This document shows, piece by piece, positions 27,001-33,445 of a DNA stretch of 36,541 nt (position 1 is its first letter; each line of letters starts with the position of its first letter). The position numbers and the translations under genes are program-made. The stretch spans positions 1 to 36,541 of the forward strand of contig JANJUM010000104.1 of NCBI GenBank assembly GCA_024710585.1, in the 5' to 3' direction. The stretch is from Desulforhopalus sp. (GTDB lineage: Bacteria > Desulfobacterota > Desulfobulbia > Desulfobulbales > Desulfocapsaceae). The notes beneath the pieces were generated by a model, which did not search any database, was not told the DNA's origin, and saw only the letters and a program-made list of their open reading frames with translations.

Positions 27001-27749
27001 AGGGGCGCGGGCTGATCGCCATTCTCGGCCTGATCCTCGCCTGGCAGCTGGTCGTCACCCTGGCCGCTCCGCCTCCCTATATCCTCCCCGGGCCGATGCC
27101 GGTGCTGCGCGCCATGGCGAGAGTGTTCCCCCAGCTGCTCGGCCACCTCGCCGTCACTGCGCTGGAGATCGTTCTCGGTCTTTTGGGCGGGGTGCTCCTC
27201 GGCGGCGCCTGCGCCGTGGCGATGATCGCCTCGACGGTGGCGCGGAGCTGGCTCCAGCCGCTGCTGGTGATCAGCCAGGCCCTGCCGGTGTTCGCCCTGG
27301 CGCCGCTGCTCGTGCTGTGGTTTGGCTACGGCATGGGCTCGAAGATCGCCATGGCGCTGCTCATCATCTTCTTTCCCGTGGCGGCCTCGTTCTACCACGG
27401 CATGAGGCGGGTGCCGCCGCAGCTCCTCGACCTGGCGGGAATCATGGGGGCGCGGCGAGGCGCGGTGCTGCGCCGTATCGTCATCCCCTGGGGCCTGCCG
27501 GCCTTCGCCTCCGGGGTGCGCATGGCGGCGGCGGTGGCGCCCATCGGCGCCGTGGTCGGCGAGTGGGTGGGGGCGAGCAGCGGCCTCGGCTACTACATGC
27601 TCCACGCCAACGGCCGCATGCAGATCGCCGAGATGTTCGCCGCCCTGGCCGTGCTCGCCCTGTTTTCCCTTTTCCTCTGGTTCGCCGTCGACCGCCTCAT
27701 GCGGAGGTTGATCTTCTGGGAGCCTGCCACGCCAAGGAGAGATCCGTGA
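26997..27749 (+). CDS. thiX: ABC transporter permease, pyrimidine-precursor (ThiX) type
   Basis: A 250-residue SsuC-like permease with about six membrane helices. The EAA-type loop is visible as RVPPQLLDLAGIMGARRGAVLRRIVIPWGLPAF. An N-terminal helix (LIAILGLILAWQLVVTLAA) is followed by the family-typical PYILPGPMPVLRAM. It is coupled to the ATPase gene by ATGA and to the binding-protein gene by GTGA. Confidence 0.88.
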   Translation: MKGRGLIAILGLILAWQLVVTLAAPPPYILPGPMPVLRAMARVFPQLLGHLAVTALEIVLGLLGGVLLGGACAVAMIASTVARSWLQPLLVISQALPVFALAPLLVLWFGYGMGSKIAMALLIIFFPVAASFYHGMRRVPPQLLDLAGIMGARRGAVLRRIVIPWGLPAFASGVRMAAAVAPIGAVVGEWVGASSGLGYYMLHANGRMQIAEMFAALAVLALFSLFLWFAVDRLMRRLIFWEPATPRRDP

Positions 27750-28708
27750 AAATGCCCTTGTTTGCCCGTTTCGTCCTGCTGACCCTGGCCCTCTCCCTGC
27801 TGCCGGCGCGGTTCGCCGCAGCCGGGGAGCGGCTTACCGTGCTCCTCGACTGGTATGTCAACCCCGACCACGCGCCGCTCTATGTCGCCCTCGAGAAGGG
27901 TATGTTCGCAAAGCGCGGCCTCGACGTCCAGCTCATCGCCCCGGCCAACCCCAACGACCCGCCCAAGCTGGTCGCCGCCGGCCAGGCCGACGTCGCCGTC
28001 TCCTACCAGTACCAGCATCAGGTGCAGGTCGAGCAGGGCCTGCCGCTGACGCGCATCGCCACGCTCATCGCCACGCCGCTCAACTGCCTGGTGGTCGCCG
28101 CCGACAGCGGCATCGACTCGCCCGCCGCGCTCAAGGGCAGGAAGATCGGCTACTCGGTGGGCGGCTTCGAGACCACCCTGCTGCAGGTCATCCTCAAGGG
28201 GGCGGGCCTGACTCTCGACGATGTGCAGCTGGTCAACGTCAACTTCTCCCTCGCCCCGGCCCTGCTCAGCGGCCGCGTCGACGCGGTGGTCGGCGCCTTC
28301 CGCAACTTCGAGCTCAACCAGATGAAGCTGCAGGGGCGGCCGGGGCGGGCCTTCCTCGTCGAGGAGCATGGCGTGCCGCTCTATGACGAGCTGATTTTCG
28401 TCGCCGCGCGGGACAGGGTGGGCGAGCCCCGCCTGCGCCTCTTCGTCGACGCCCTCGAAGAGGCGGCGCACTTTCTCGTCAACCACCCCGAACAGAGCTG
28501 GCAGCTGTTCATCGCCGGCCGCCCCGAGCTGGACGACGAACTCAACCGCCTCGCCTGGCGGGACACCTTGCCGCGCTTCGCCCTGCGGCCCGGTGCCCTC
28601 GACAGCGTCCGCTACCTGCGCTTCGCCGAGTTCCTGCGCCGCGAGAAGATGGTCGCCTCCGTTCCGCCCCTGCCAGCCTGGGCGGTGGAACTCCCCGCCG
28701 CGCCCTGA
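27746..28708 (+). CDS. thiY: NMT1/THI5-like substrate-binding protein (ThiY type)
   Basis: A 320-residue periplasmic binding protein. A Sec signal peptide (PLFARFVLLTLALSLLPARFAA) precedes the mature ERLTVLLDWYVNPDHAPLYVA, the typical beginning of ThiY-type proteins that bind formylaminopyrimidine. Later motifs include YQYQHQVQVEQGLPL and GRKIGYSVGGFE. The GTG at 27746 overlaps the permease stop; AAGGAG lies 5 bases before it, so it is preferred to the ATG at 27752. The frame is open back to 26852, but that overlaps two real genes and is not coding. The ligand is inferred from family and operon. Confidence 0.88.
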   Translation: MKMPLFARFVLLTLALSLLPARFAAAGERLTVLLDWYVNPDHAPLYVALEKGMFAKRGLDVQLIAPANPNDPPKLVAAGQADVAVSYQYQHQVQVEQGLPLTRIATLIATPLNCLVVAADSGIDSPAALKGRKIGYSVGGFETTLLQVILKGAGLTLDDVQLVNVNFSLAPALLSGRVDAVVGAFRNFELNQMKLQGRPGRAFLVEEHGVPLYDELIFVAARDRVGEPRLRLFVDALEEAAHFLVNHPEQSWQLFIAGRPELDDELNRLAWRDTLPRFALRPGALDSVRYLRFAEFLRREKMVASVPPLPAWAVELPAAP

Positions 28709-28932
28709 GCGGTTGCCGGGACAGGTGAGCGACGCGCCAAGGTTCTCAAGAGCGCTCGATGGGGTGTTTCGGGGAAGACGGGGAGAGTGTAAGGCCAGAG
28801 AGAAGGTTCAGGATGTTGGCCCAACCAGGAAGCAAGGGATGCGTTTCTCGCGCCCCGCGGGCCGCTTTGCCGGCGGTGACCGCCCCACCAGGCCATGGTG
28901 ACGCCACGGGCGGCTTGCAGGCGGGGCCGGCG

Positions 28933-29163
28933 ATGCTTATCGGTACTGTCATGACTACCTTTCTCTTCACATTGCTGCTGTCTTTTGTCGTCGTCGTGGC
29001 TGTCATGTTCCTGGTCAGCTACTGCAAGGGGCGGCGCCCCGGCAGGCACGGCCTGACCGGCATGTGCCATAAGACCGGCGGCGCCGCCTGCTGCAGCTGC
29101 AGCGAAGCGGGGCAGGCCCTTCCCCGGGGCGGGACCAAGGCTCCAGGCCGGCAGGGGCGATGA
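28933..29163 (+). CDS. Small Cys-rich membrane protein, possibly NqrM-like
   Basis: Using the ATG at 28933, a 76-residue protein with one membrane helix (TTFLFTLLLSFVVVVAVMFLV) and a cytoplasmic-type tail rich in Cys: SYCKG, GMCHK, ACCSCS. The layout of one helix followed by a Cys cluster resembles NqrM (DUF539), the iron-delivery factor for Nqr maturation. FeoB-associated small proteins look similar, so the call is tentative. The frame is open to 28759, but the upstream part is not protein-like. The Shine-Dalgarno is weak, and the stop overlaps the next ATG (ATGA). Nqr lies 5 kb upstream on the same strand. Confidence 0.5.
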   Translation: MLIGTVMTTFLFTLLLSFVVVVAVMFLVSYCKGRRPGRHGLTGMCHKTGGAACCSCSEAGQALPRGGTKAPGRQGR

Positions 29164-30980
29164 GCGGGCGCGTGCACGTGGCGGCGGGGCAGGAGGCGGC
29201 GAGAGCGGGCATGAAGCCGCTCATCTCCGCCTCCGCCCAGCCCAACGCCCTCACCGAGCGCATCAAGGAGCTCAACTGCCTCTACGGCATCTCCAATCTC
29301 CTCGAAAACAACGGCGTCTCCCTGCCGTGGATTCTCAGCCGCGCCGTCACCCTCATCCCCGCCGCCCTGCAGTTTCCCGAGAAGGCTTGCGCCAGCATCA
29401 CGCTCGACGGGGGCGAGTACTTCTCGGCCAATTTCCGCAAGACCCCGTGGAGCAGCAAAACGCCGATCATGCTCGACGAGCACCAGGTGGGCGAGCTGGA
29501 AGTTTTCTATAGCGAGGAGGTGGCCGGGGACGCCCATGGGCTGTTCCTCGAGGAGGAGCGCCATCTGCTGCGCGCCATCGGCGAGCGCCTCAGCCGGGTC
29601 CTGGGAATGAAGCTCGCTGAGGAGGCGCTGAAGGAAAGCGAGGAGCGCTACCGCATCCTCATGGAGCAGGTCACCGACGGCGTCGCCCTCATCCAGGAGG
29701 GGCTGCTGTGCTATGTCAACCCGGTGTTCTGCCGCATGTTCGACCTGCCCTCGGCCCACCTGGTGCTCGGCCGCCCGCTGAGCGAGGCCCTGGCGGGGGC
29801 CGGGGCCGATGTCATGCGCATCTTCCCGCAGGGGGTGGCCGAGGACGGAGGCGAGCAGGTCCACGCCGTGCATCGGCCTGGCGGGACCATGTGGGTGCAG
29901 GCCTGCCACCGGCCTATCGCCTTCAAGGGGCGCCCGGCATTGTTGTCGACCTTCAACGACGTCACCCAGATCAAGCAGCAGGAGGTGGCGGCGCAGAACC
30001 TGGCGCGAAAGCTCACCGACGAAAACCGCGTGCTGCGCTCCTCGTTCAGGGACCGCTACCGTTTCGGCGAGATTCTCGGCCGCTCGCCGCTGATGCAGGA
30101 GGTCTTCGCTCTCATCCTCAAGGCGGCGGTCACCGACGCCAGCGTCGCCATCTTCGGGGAGTCGGGCACCGGCAAGGAGCTGGTGGCGCGGGCCATCCAT
30201 GACAACAGCCGCCGCAAGGACCACCGCCTGGTGGCCGTCAACTGCGGCGCCGTCCAGGAAACCCTGTTCGAGCGCGAGTTCTTCGGCCATCGCAAGGGGG
30301 CCTTTTCCGGCGCCCATGCCAGCGCCGCCGGCTACCTCGACATGGCCGACAAGGGCACCCTCTTCCTCGACGAGGTGGGTGAGCTGACCCTCGCCATGCA
30401 GGCCAAGCTGCTGCGGGCCATCGAGGGCGGCGGGTACCGGCCGGTGGGGGGCACGGCGACGGTGGCCGCCGATTTCCGCATCATCTCCGCATCGAACGTC
30501 GAGCTGGCCGAGAAGGTCGGCAACGGTCAGATGCGCAGCGATTTCTTCTACCGGCTGCAGGTCATCGCCATCCGCCTGCCGCCGCTGCGCCAGCGGCGCG
30601 AGGACATCCCCCTGCTCGTCGACCACTTCGTGCGCCGCATGTCGCCCTCCGCCGCCCCGGCGAAGATTCCCGGCCATGTCATGGATATCCTCGTCGACTA
30701 CCACTGGCCGGGCAATGTCCGCGAGCTGCGCAACGTGCTGCAGCGCTATCTCTCCCTGGGGCGCATCGAGTTCCTCGCCCCCCAGCCCATGGCTGGACCG
30801 GCCTCTCCCGCCTCTCCCGCCAAGGGGGGCGCTTCTCTCGACCTGCCGGCGGCGGTGCGGCAAGTGGAGGAGCGGATGATCGCCGAAGCCCTCCACATGA
30901 CCGCCGGCAATCGAACCAAAGCCGCGTCCCTGCTTGGTATTTCCCGCAGAGCCCTGTTCCGCCGCCTCGGTTCCGACTGA
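29160..30980 (+). CDS. Sigma-54-dependent activator with GAFSGA loop
   Basis: A 606-residue enhancer-binding protein. Residues about 25-155 look like a GAF-type sensor, 160-285 a PAS domain ([20 protein letters not shown]...), about 300-530 the AAA+ domain with GESGTGKE and [11 protein letters not shown], and the C-terminus a Fis-type helix-turn-helix ([20 protein letters not shown]). The sigma-54 contact loop reads GAFSGA rather than GAFTGA. The start is AGGGGCG-ATG overlapping the preceding stop; Met18 is an alternative. Tandem palindromes and a perfect -24/-12 promoter follow within 225 bases, so it most likely controls the pnt-aspA operon. Confidence 0.92.
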   Translation: MSGRVHVAAGQEAARAGMKPLISASAQPNALTERIKELNCLYGISNLLENNGVSLPWILSRAVTLIPAALQFPEKACASITLDGGEYFSANFRKTPWSSKTPIMLDEHQVGELEVFYSEEVAGDAHGLFLEEERHLLRAIGERLSRVLGMKLAEEALKESEERYRILMEQVTDGVALIQEGLLCYVNPVFCRMFDLPSAHLVLGRPLSEALAGAGADVMRIFPQGVAEDGGEQVHAVHRPGGTMWVQACHRPIAFKGRPALLSTFNDVTQIKQQEVAAQNLARKLTDENRVLRSSFRDRYRFGEILGRSPLMQEVFALILKAAVTDASVAIFGESGTGKELVARAIHDNSRRKDHRLVAVNCGAVQETLFEREFFGHRKGAFSGAHASAAGYLDMADKGTLFLDEVGELTLAMQAKLLRAIEGGGYRPVGGTATVAADFRIISASNVELAEKVGNGQMRSDFFYRLQVIAIRLPPLRQRREDIPLLVDHFVRRMSPSAAPAKIPGHVMDILVDYHWPGNVRELRNVLQRYLSLGRIEFLAPQPMAGPASPASPAKGGASLDLPAAVRQVEERMIAEALHMTAGNRTKAASLLGISRRALFRRLGSD

Positions 30981-31000
30981 ACCGCCCATCCCGCTCCCCC

Positions 31001-31040
31001 GCCCAATAGGGCGATATCGCCCCATTGGGCGATATCGCCC
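31001..31040. promoter_or_regulatory. Tandem 14-bp palindromes, likely activator sites
   Basis: GGGCGATATCGCCC occurs twice as a perfect palindrome, at 31009-31022 and 31027-31040, 18 bases centre to centre. The first is nested in a larger imperfect palindrome (GCCCAAT 31001-31007 and ATTGGGC 31024-31030). They lie about 150-180 bases upstream of the -24 box, the usual distance for enhancer sites of sigma-54 activators. Confidence 0.75.
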
Positions 31041-31095
31041 GAAATCTCTAATTGTCCGATAGTTAACGGTAAATCACATTGCGAGGCCTTCTTGC

Positions 31096-31109
31096 GGGCG
31101 TTATCGCCC
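31096..31109. promoter_or_regulatory. Third, degenerate copy of the palindromic site
   Basis: GGGCGTTATCGCCC keeps the two 5-bp arms of the upstream palindromes with one changed central base. It lies 69 bases from the second copy and about 80 bases before the -24 box. It is a plausible weaker activator site. Confidence 0.6.
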
Positions 31110-31187
31110 GTTCGCGATGGCGGTTTACGCGCCTCGCTTGCAGATAAATATCAGTAGATTCAAGGTATTGCCAGCTTGTTGCGCCGC

Positions 31188-31203
31188 TGGCACCCTCCTT
31201 GCT
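31188..31203 (+). promoter_or_regulatory. Sigma-54 (-24/-12) promoter for the pnt-aspA operon
   Basis: TGGCAC (31188-31193), five bases, then TTGCT (31199-31203) match the RpoN consensus, with GG and GC separated by ten bases. Transcription would begin near 31215 and read the HEAT-like gene, pntAA, pntAB, pntB and aspA. Confidence 0.88.
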
Positions 31204-31344
31204 CTCTCCTCCCGCAATGCGATGTTGTCCGGCACAGGTTCTGGCCTGTGGCCGGGTCCCGGGGCAGGAGAGAGGCTGCACCGCCAAGGCGGCAGCTGCA
31301 GCCCTCTGCCCGACACGTTCACCTTCTGGCAGCGAGGAGAATCC

Positions 31345-31788
31345 ATGCACGCTGATCCCTTCGGCAATCTCAAGGACTGGGGGCCCGTTCTGCACCAGCT
31401 GCAGAACCTCTCGGCACAGGGCCAACTTGACCAGCACCAGCCAGGCCTGGTGCGGCTGCTGGCCTATAACGACAACTGGCGGCTGCGCGAGGAGGGCCTG
31501 CGCTGCGCCGGGGAGCTTGCGCAACCCGACGAGGCGGTCATCCGCCAGGTGCTACGCATATTCGCCGACGAGAACCTCTACTACGAGGTGCGCAGCCTGG
31601 CCGCCGAGACCCTGGCGACGATGTTCAAGAACCGGGCCTGCAACTTCCCGCAGGCGATCGTCACCGCCATCCACAAGACCCTCGTCAACCTGCTGGCGAC
31701 GCCCCAGCCGCCGCTCTTCGGCCAGCCGCTGCGCGTCGCGGCGCTGGTCTTTTCGGAACGTTTCGGGGTCGCCTTCCCGGCACAGTGA
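31345..31788 (+). CDS. HEAT-like repeat protein of unknown function
   Basis: A 147-residue soluble protein, Leu/Ala-rich and helical, with repeat-like segments such as LVRLLAYNDNWRLREEGLRCAGEL and VIRQVLRIFADENLYYEVRSLAAETLATM that resemble HEAT repeats. There is no signal peptide or catalytic motif. The ATG at 31345 has GAGGAGA just upstream; the frame extends to 31117 across the promoter and is not used. It is the first gene after the sigma-54 promoter and lies 51 bases before pntAA. A scaffold or regulatory role for the operon products is speculation. Confidence 0.8.
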   Translation: MHADPFGNLKDWGPVLHQLQNLSAQGQLDQHQPGLVRLLAYNDNWRLREEGLRCAGELAQPDEAVIRQVLRIFADENLYYEVRSLAAETLATMFKNRACNFPQAIVTAIHKTLVNLLATPQPPLFGQPLRVAALVFSERFGVAFPAQ

Positions 31789-31839
31789 GCCGCCAGGGCC
31801 GACGTGCACCATTCACCCTTCACCATTTTCGAGGAACCC

Positions 31840-32994
31840 ATGCTCATCGCCATCCCCAAAGAAATCCTTCCCGAGGAAAAGCGTGTCGCCGTCACCCCGG
31901 AGACCGTCAAGAAATACGTCGAGCTCGGCTTCGCCGTCAATGTCGAGCAGGGCGCCGGCGCCGGCATCCGCATCTCCGACGACGATTACAAAAAGGCCGG
32001 GGCCAACATCACCGCCGACGTCGAAGCCCTCTATGCAGCGGCGGACATCGTCCTCAAGGTCAAGCAGCCGGTGTATAACGAGCAGCGGCGCAAGCACGAG
32101 GTGGAGATGCTGCCCGCGGGCGCCATCCTCATCACCTTTCTCCACCCGGCGGCCCCGGGCAACCACGCCATGGTGCGCAGCCTGCGGGCGAAGAACATCA
32201 CCGCCCTGACCATGGACTCCATCCCCCGCATCTCCCGCGCGCAGAGGATGGACGCCCTGTCGTCGATGAGCGCCATCACCGGCTACAAGGCGGTGATCAT
32301 GGCCGCCAACAGCCTGCCGAAGTTCGTGCCGATGATCGGCACGGCCATCGGCACCATCAAGCCGGCGCAGTTTCTCGTCATCGGCACCGGGGTCGTCGGC
32401 CTGCAGGCGGTGGCCACCGCCAAGCGGCTGGGGGGAGTGGTCAAGACCCTCGATATTCGCGCCAACGCCGCTGTCGAGGCCGAGAGCCTGGGCGGCAAGC
32501 CGATAGCCTTCGAGGTCCCCGAAGAGCTGGCCACCGCACCGGGCGGCTATGCCCGGTCGCTTGACGGGAACTGGCTGGAGAAGGAACGCCAGCTCATCGC
32601 CCAGCACCTCGCCGACGTCGACGTAGTCATCCTCAGCGCCCTGGTGCCGGGGGAAGTGGCGCCGATTCTCATCACCGACGACATGGTGGCGACGATGAAG
32701 CCCGGCTCGGTGATCATCGACGTTTCCGTCGACCAGGGCGGCAACTGCGCCGCCACCGAGGCCGGCGCCTTCCGCGAGCGGCATGGGGTGGAGATCTGCG
32801 GCATCCAGAACATTCCCGGGCGCATGGCGGTCCACGCCAGCTGGCTCTACGCCCAGAACATGTGCCACTTCATCGAGAACCTCTTCAAGAAAGGGCATGG
32901 CGTCCTCGACCTCGACGACGAGATCGTGCGCAGCACCCTGGTCACCCATCAGGGCAAGATCGTCCACGAGGGCACGCTCAAGGCCATGGGCTGA
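31840..32994 (+). CDS. pntAA: Proton-translocating transhydrogenase subunit alpha 1 (dI)
   Basis: A 384-residue NAD(H)-binding dI subunit of the split, Rhodospirillum-type transhydrogenase. Motifs: IPKEILPEEKRVAVTPETV at the N-terminus, SRAQRMDALSSMSAITGYKAV, the Rossmann GTGVVGLQAVATAKRLG and LDIRANA, and IDVSVDQGGNC. The protein ends after domain I without membrane helices, as expected when pntAB is separate. The ATG at 31840 has GAGGA upstream; a GTG at 31804 would add a non-family extension. A strong terminator-like hairpin lies between it and pntAB. Confidence 0.93.
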   Translation: MLIAIPKEILPEEKRVAVTPETVKKYVELGFAVNVEQGAGAGIRISDDDYKKAGANITADVEALYAAADIVLKVKQPVYNEQRRKHEVEMLPAGAILITFLHPAAPGNHAMVRSLRAKNITALTMDSIPRISRAQRMDALSSMSAITGYKAVIMAANSLPKFVPMIGTAIGTIKPAQFLVIGTGVVGLQAVATAKRLGGVVKTLDIRANAAVEAESLGGKPIAFEVPEELATAPGGYARSLDGNWLEKERQLIAQHLADVDVVILSALVPGEVAPILITDDMVATMKPGSVIIDVSVDQGGNCAATEAGAFRERHGVEICGIQNIPGRMAVHASWLYAQNMCHFIENLFKKGHGVLDLDDEIVRSTLVTHQGKIVHEGTLKAMG

Positions 32995-33053
32995 ACCTGG
33001 TCACGGGCCTCGTCCATGGCGCCGCCGGCAGATCGGCGCCGCAGGCGGGGCCC

Positions 33054-33103
33054 CCTCGCGGCCGGCTGCGTATACCCGCGGCCGGCCGCGAGGTTTTTCT
33101 TTT
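33054..33103 (+). terminator. Strong terminator-like hairpin between pntAA and pntAB
   Basis: CCTCGCGGCCGGC (33054-33066) and GCCGGCCGCGAGG (33081-33093) are exact 13-bp inverted arms around a 14-base loop, followed at once by TTTTTCTTTT (33094-33103). This fits an intrinsic terminator very well, yet it sits inside an operon, 27 bases before pntAB. It may be a partial terminator that sets the dI to membrane-subunit ratio. Confidence 0.8.
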
Positions 33104-33129
33104 GCCTTTCTTCGTCACGGAGTTTCGCC

Positions 33130-33420
33130 ATGTCCAATATCCTCCTCATGCTCGCCGTCTTCCTCGGCGCGTTTTTGATCGGCTATGCGCTCATCTCGAG
33201 AGTGCCGCCCCTGCTGCACACGCCGCTGATGTCGATGACCAACGCCATCTCGGCCATCACCATCCTCGGCGCGGTGCTGCTCTTCGCCCAGCCCACCAGC
33301 CCGGTGGAAAAGGTCCTCGGGGGCATCGCCATCTTCACCGCCACCTTCAACGTCGTCGGCGGCTTCGCCGTAACCGACCGCATGCTGCGCCTCTTCCGCA
33401 GCAGAGAGCGGCAGAGCTGA
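33130..33420 (+). CDS. pntAB: Transhydrogenase subunit alpha 2 (membrane)
   Basis: A 96-residue membrane subunit with three predicted helices (ILLMLAVFLGAFLIGYALIS, SMTNAISAITILGAVLLF, GGIAIFTATFNVVGGFAVTDRML). It matches the PntAB part of dII, including the VPPLLHTPLMSMTNAISAI segment and the conserved FNVVGGFAVTDRML end. GGAG precedes the ATG. It contributes to the proton channel together with pntB, which starts 25 bases later. Confidence 0.93.
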   Translation: MSNILLMLAVFLGAFLIGYALISRVPPLLHTPLMSMTNAISAITILGAVLLFAQPTSPVEKVLGGIAIFTATFNVVGGFAVTDRMLRLFRSRERQS

Positions 33421-33445
33421 TTTTCGCATCAGGGAGTGCCATGTC

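Larger units (their letters stand above)
30981..31344. other. Regulatory intergenic region upstream of the pnt-aspA operon
   Basis: 364 bases between the activator stop and the HEAT-like gene. From left to right it holds tandem palindromes (31001-31040), a third related site (31096-31109), an IHF-like sequence ATTCAAGGTATTG (31158-31170, one mismatch to WATCAANNNNTTR) and the sigma-54 promoter (31188-31203), then a leader of about 130 bases. This is the full layout of an activator-controlled sigma-54 promoter. The frame open across it is not credible coding sequence. Confidence 0.75.

Noticed and set aside
25149-27605. 818-residue minus-strand open frame opposite thiD and the ABC genes
   Set aside because: Antisense shadow with Arg/Gly/His-rich low-complexity translation.
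26852-27745. Long open frame that continues upstream of the ThiY-type gene
   Set aside because: It overlaps the ABC ATPase and permease, both with clear motifs, in another frame; the translation is Arg/Pro-rich with no family features. The GTG at 27746 with AAGGAG is the start.
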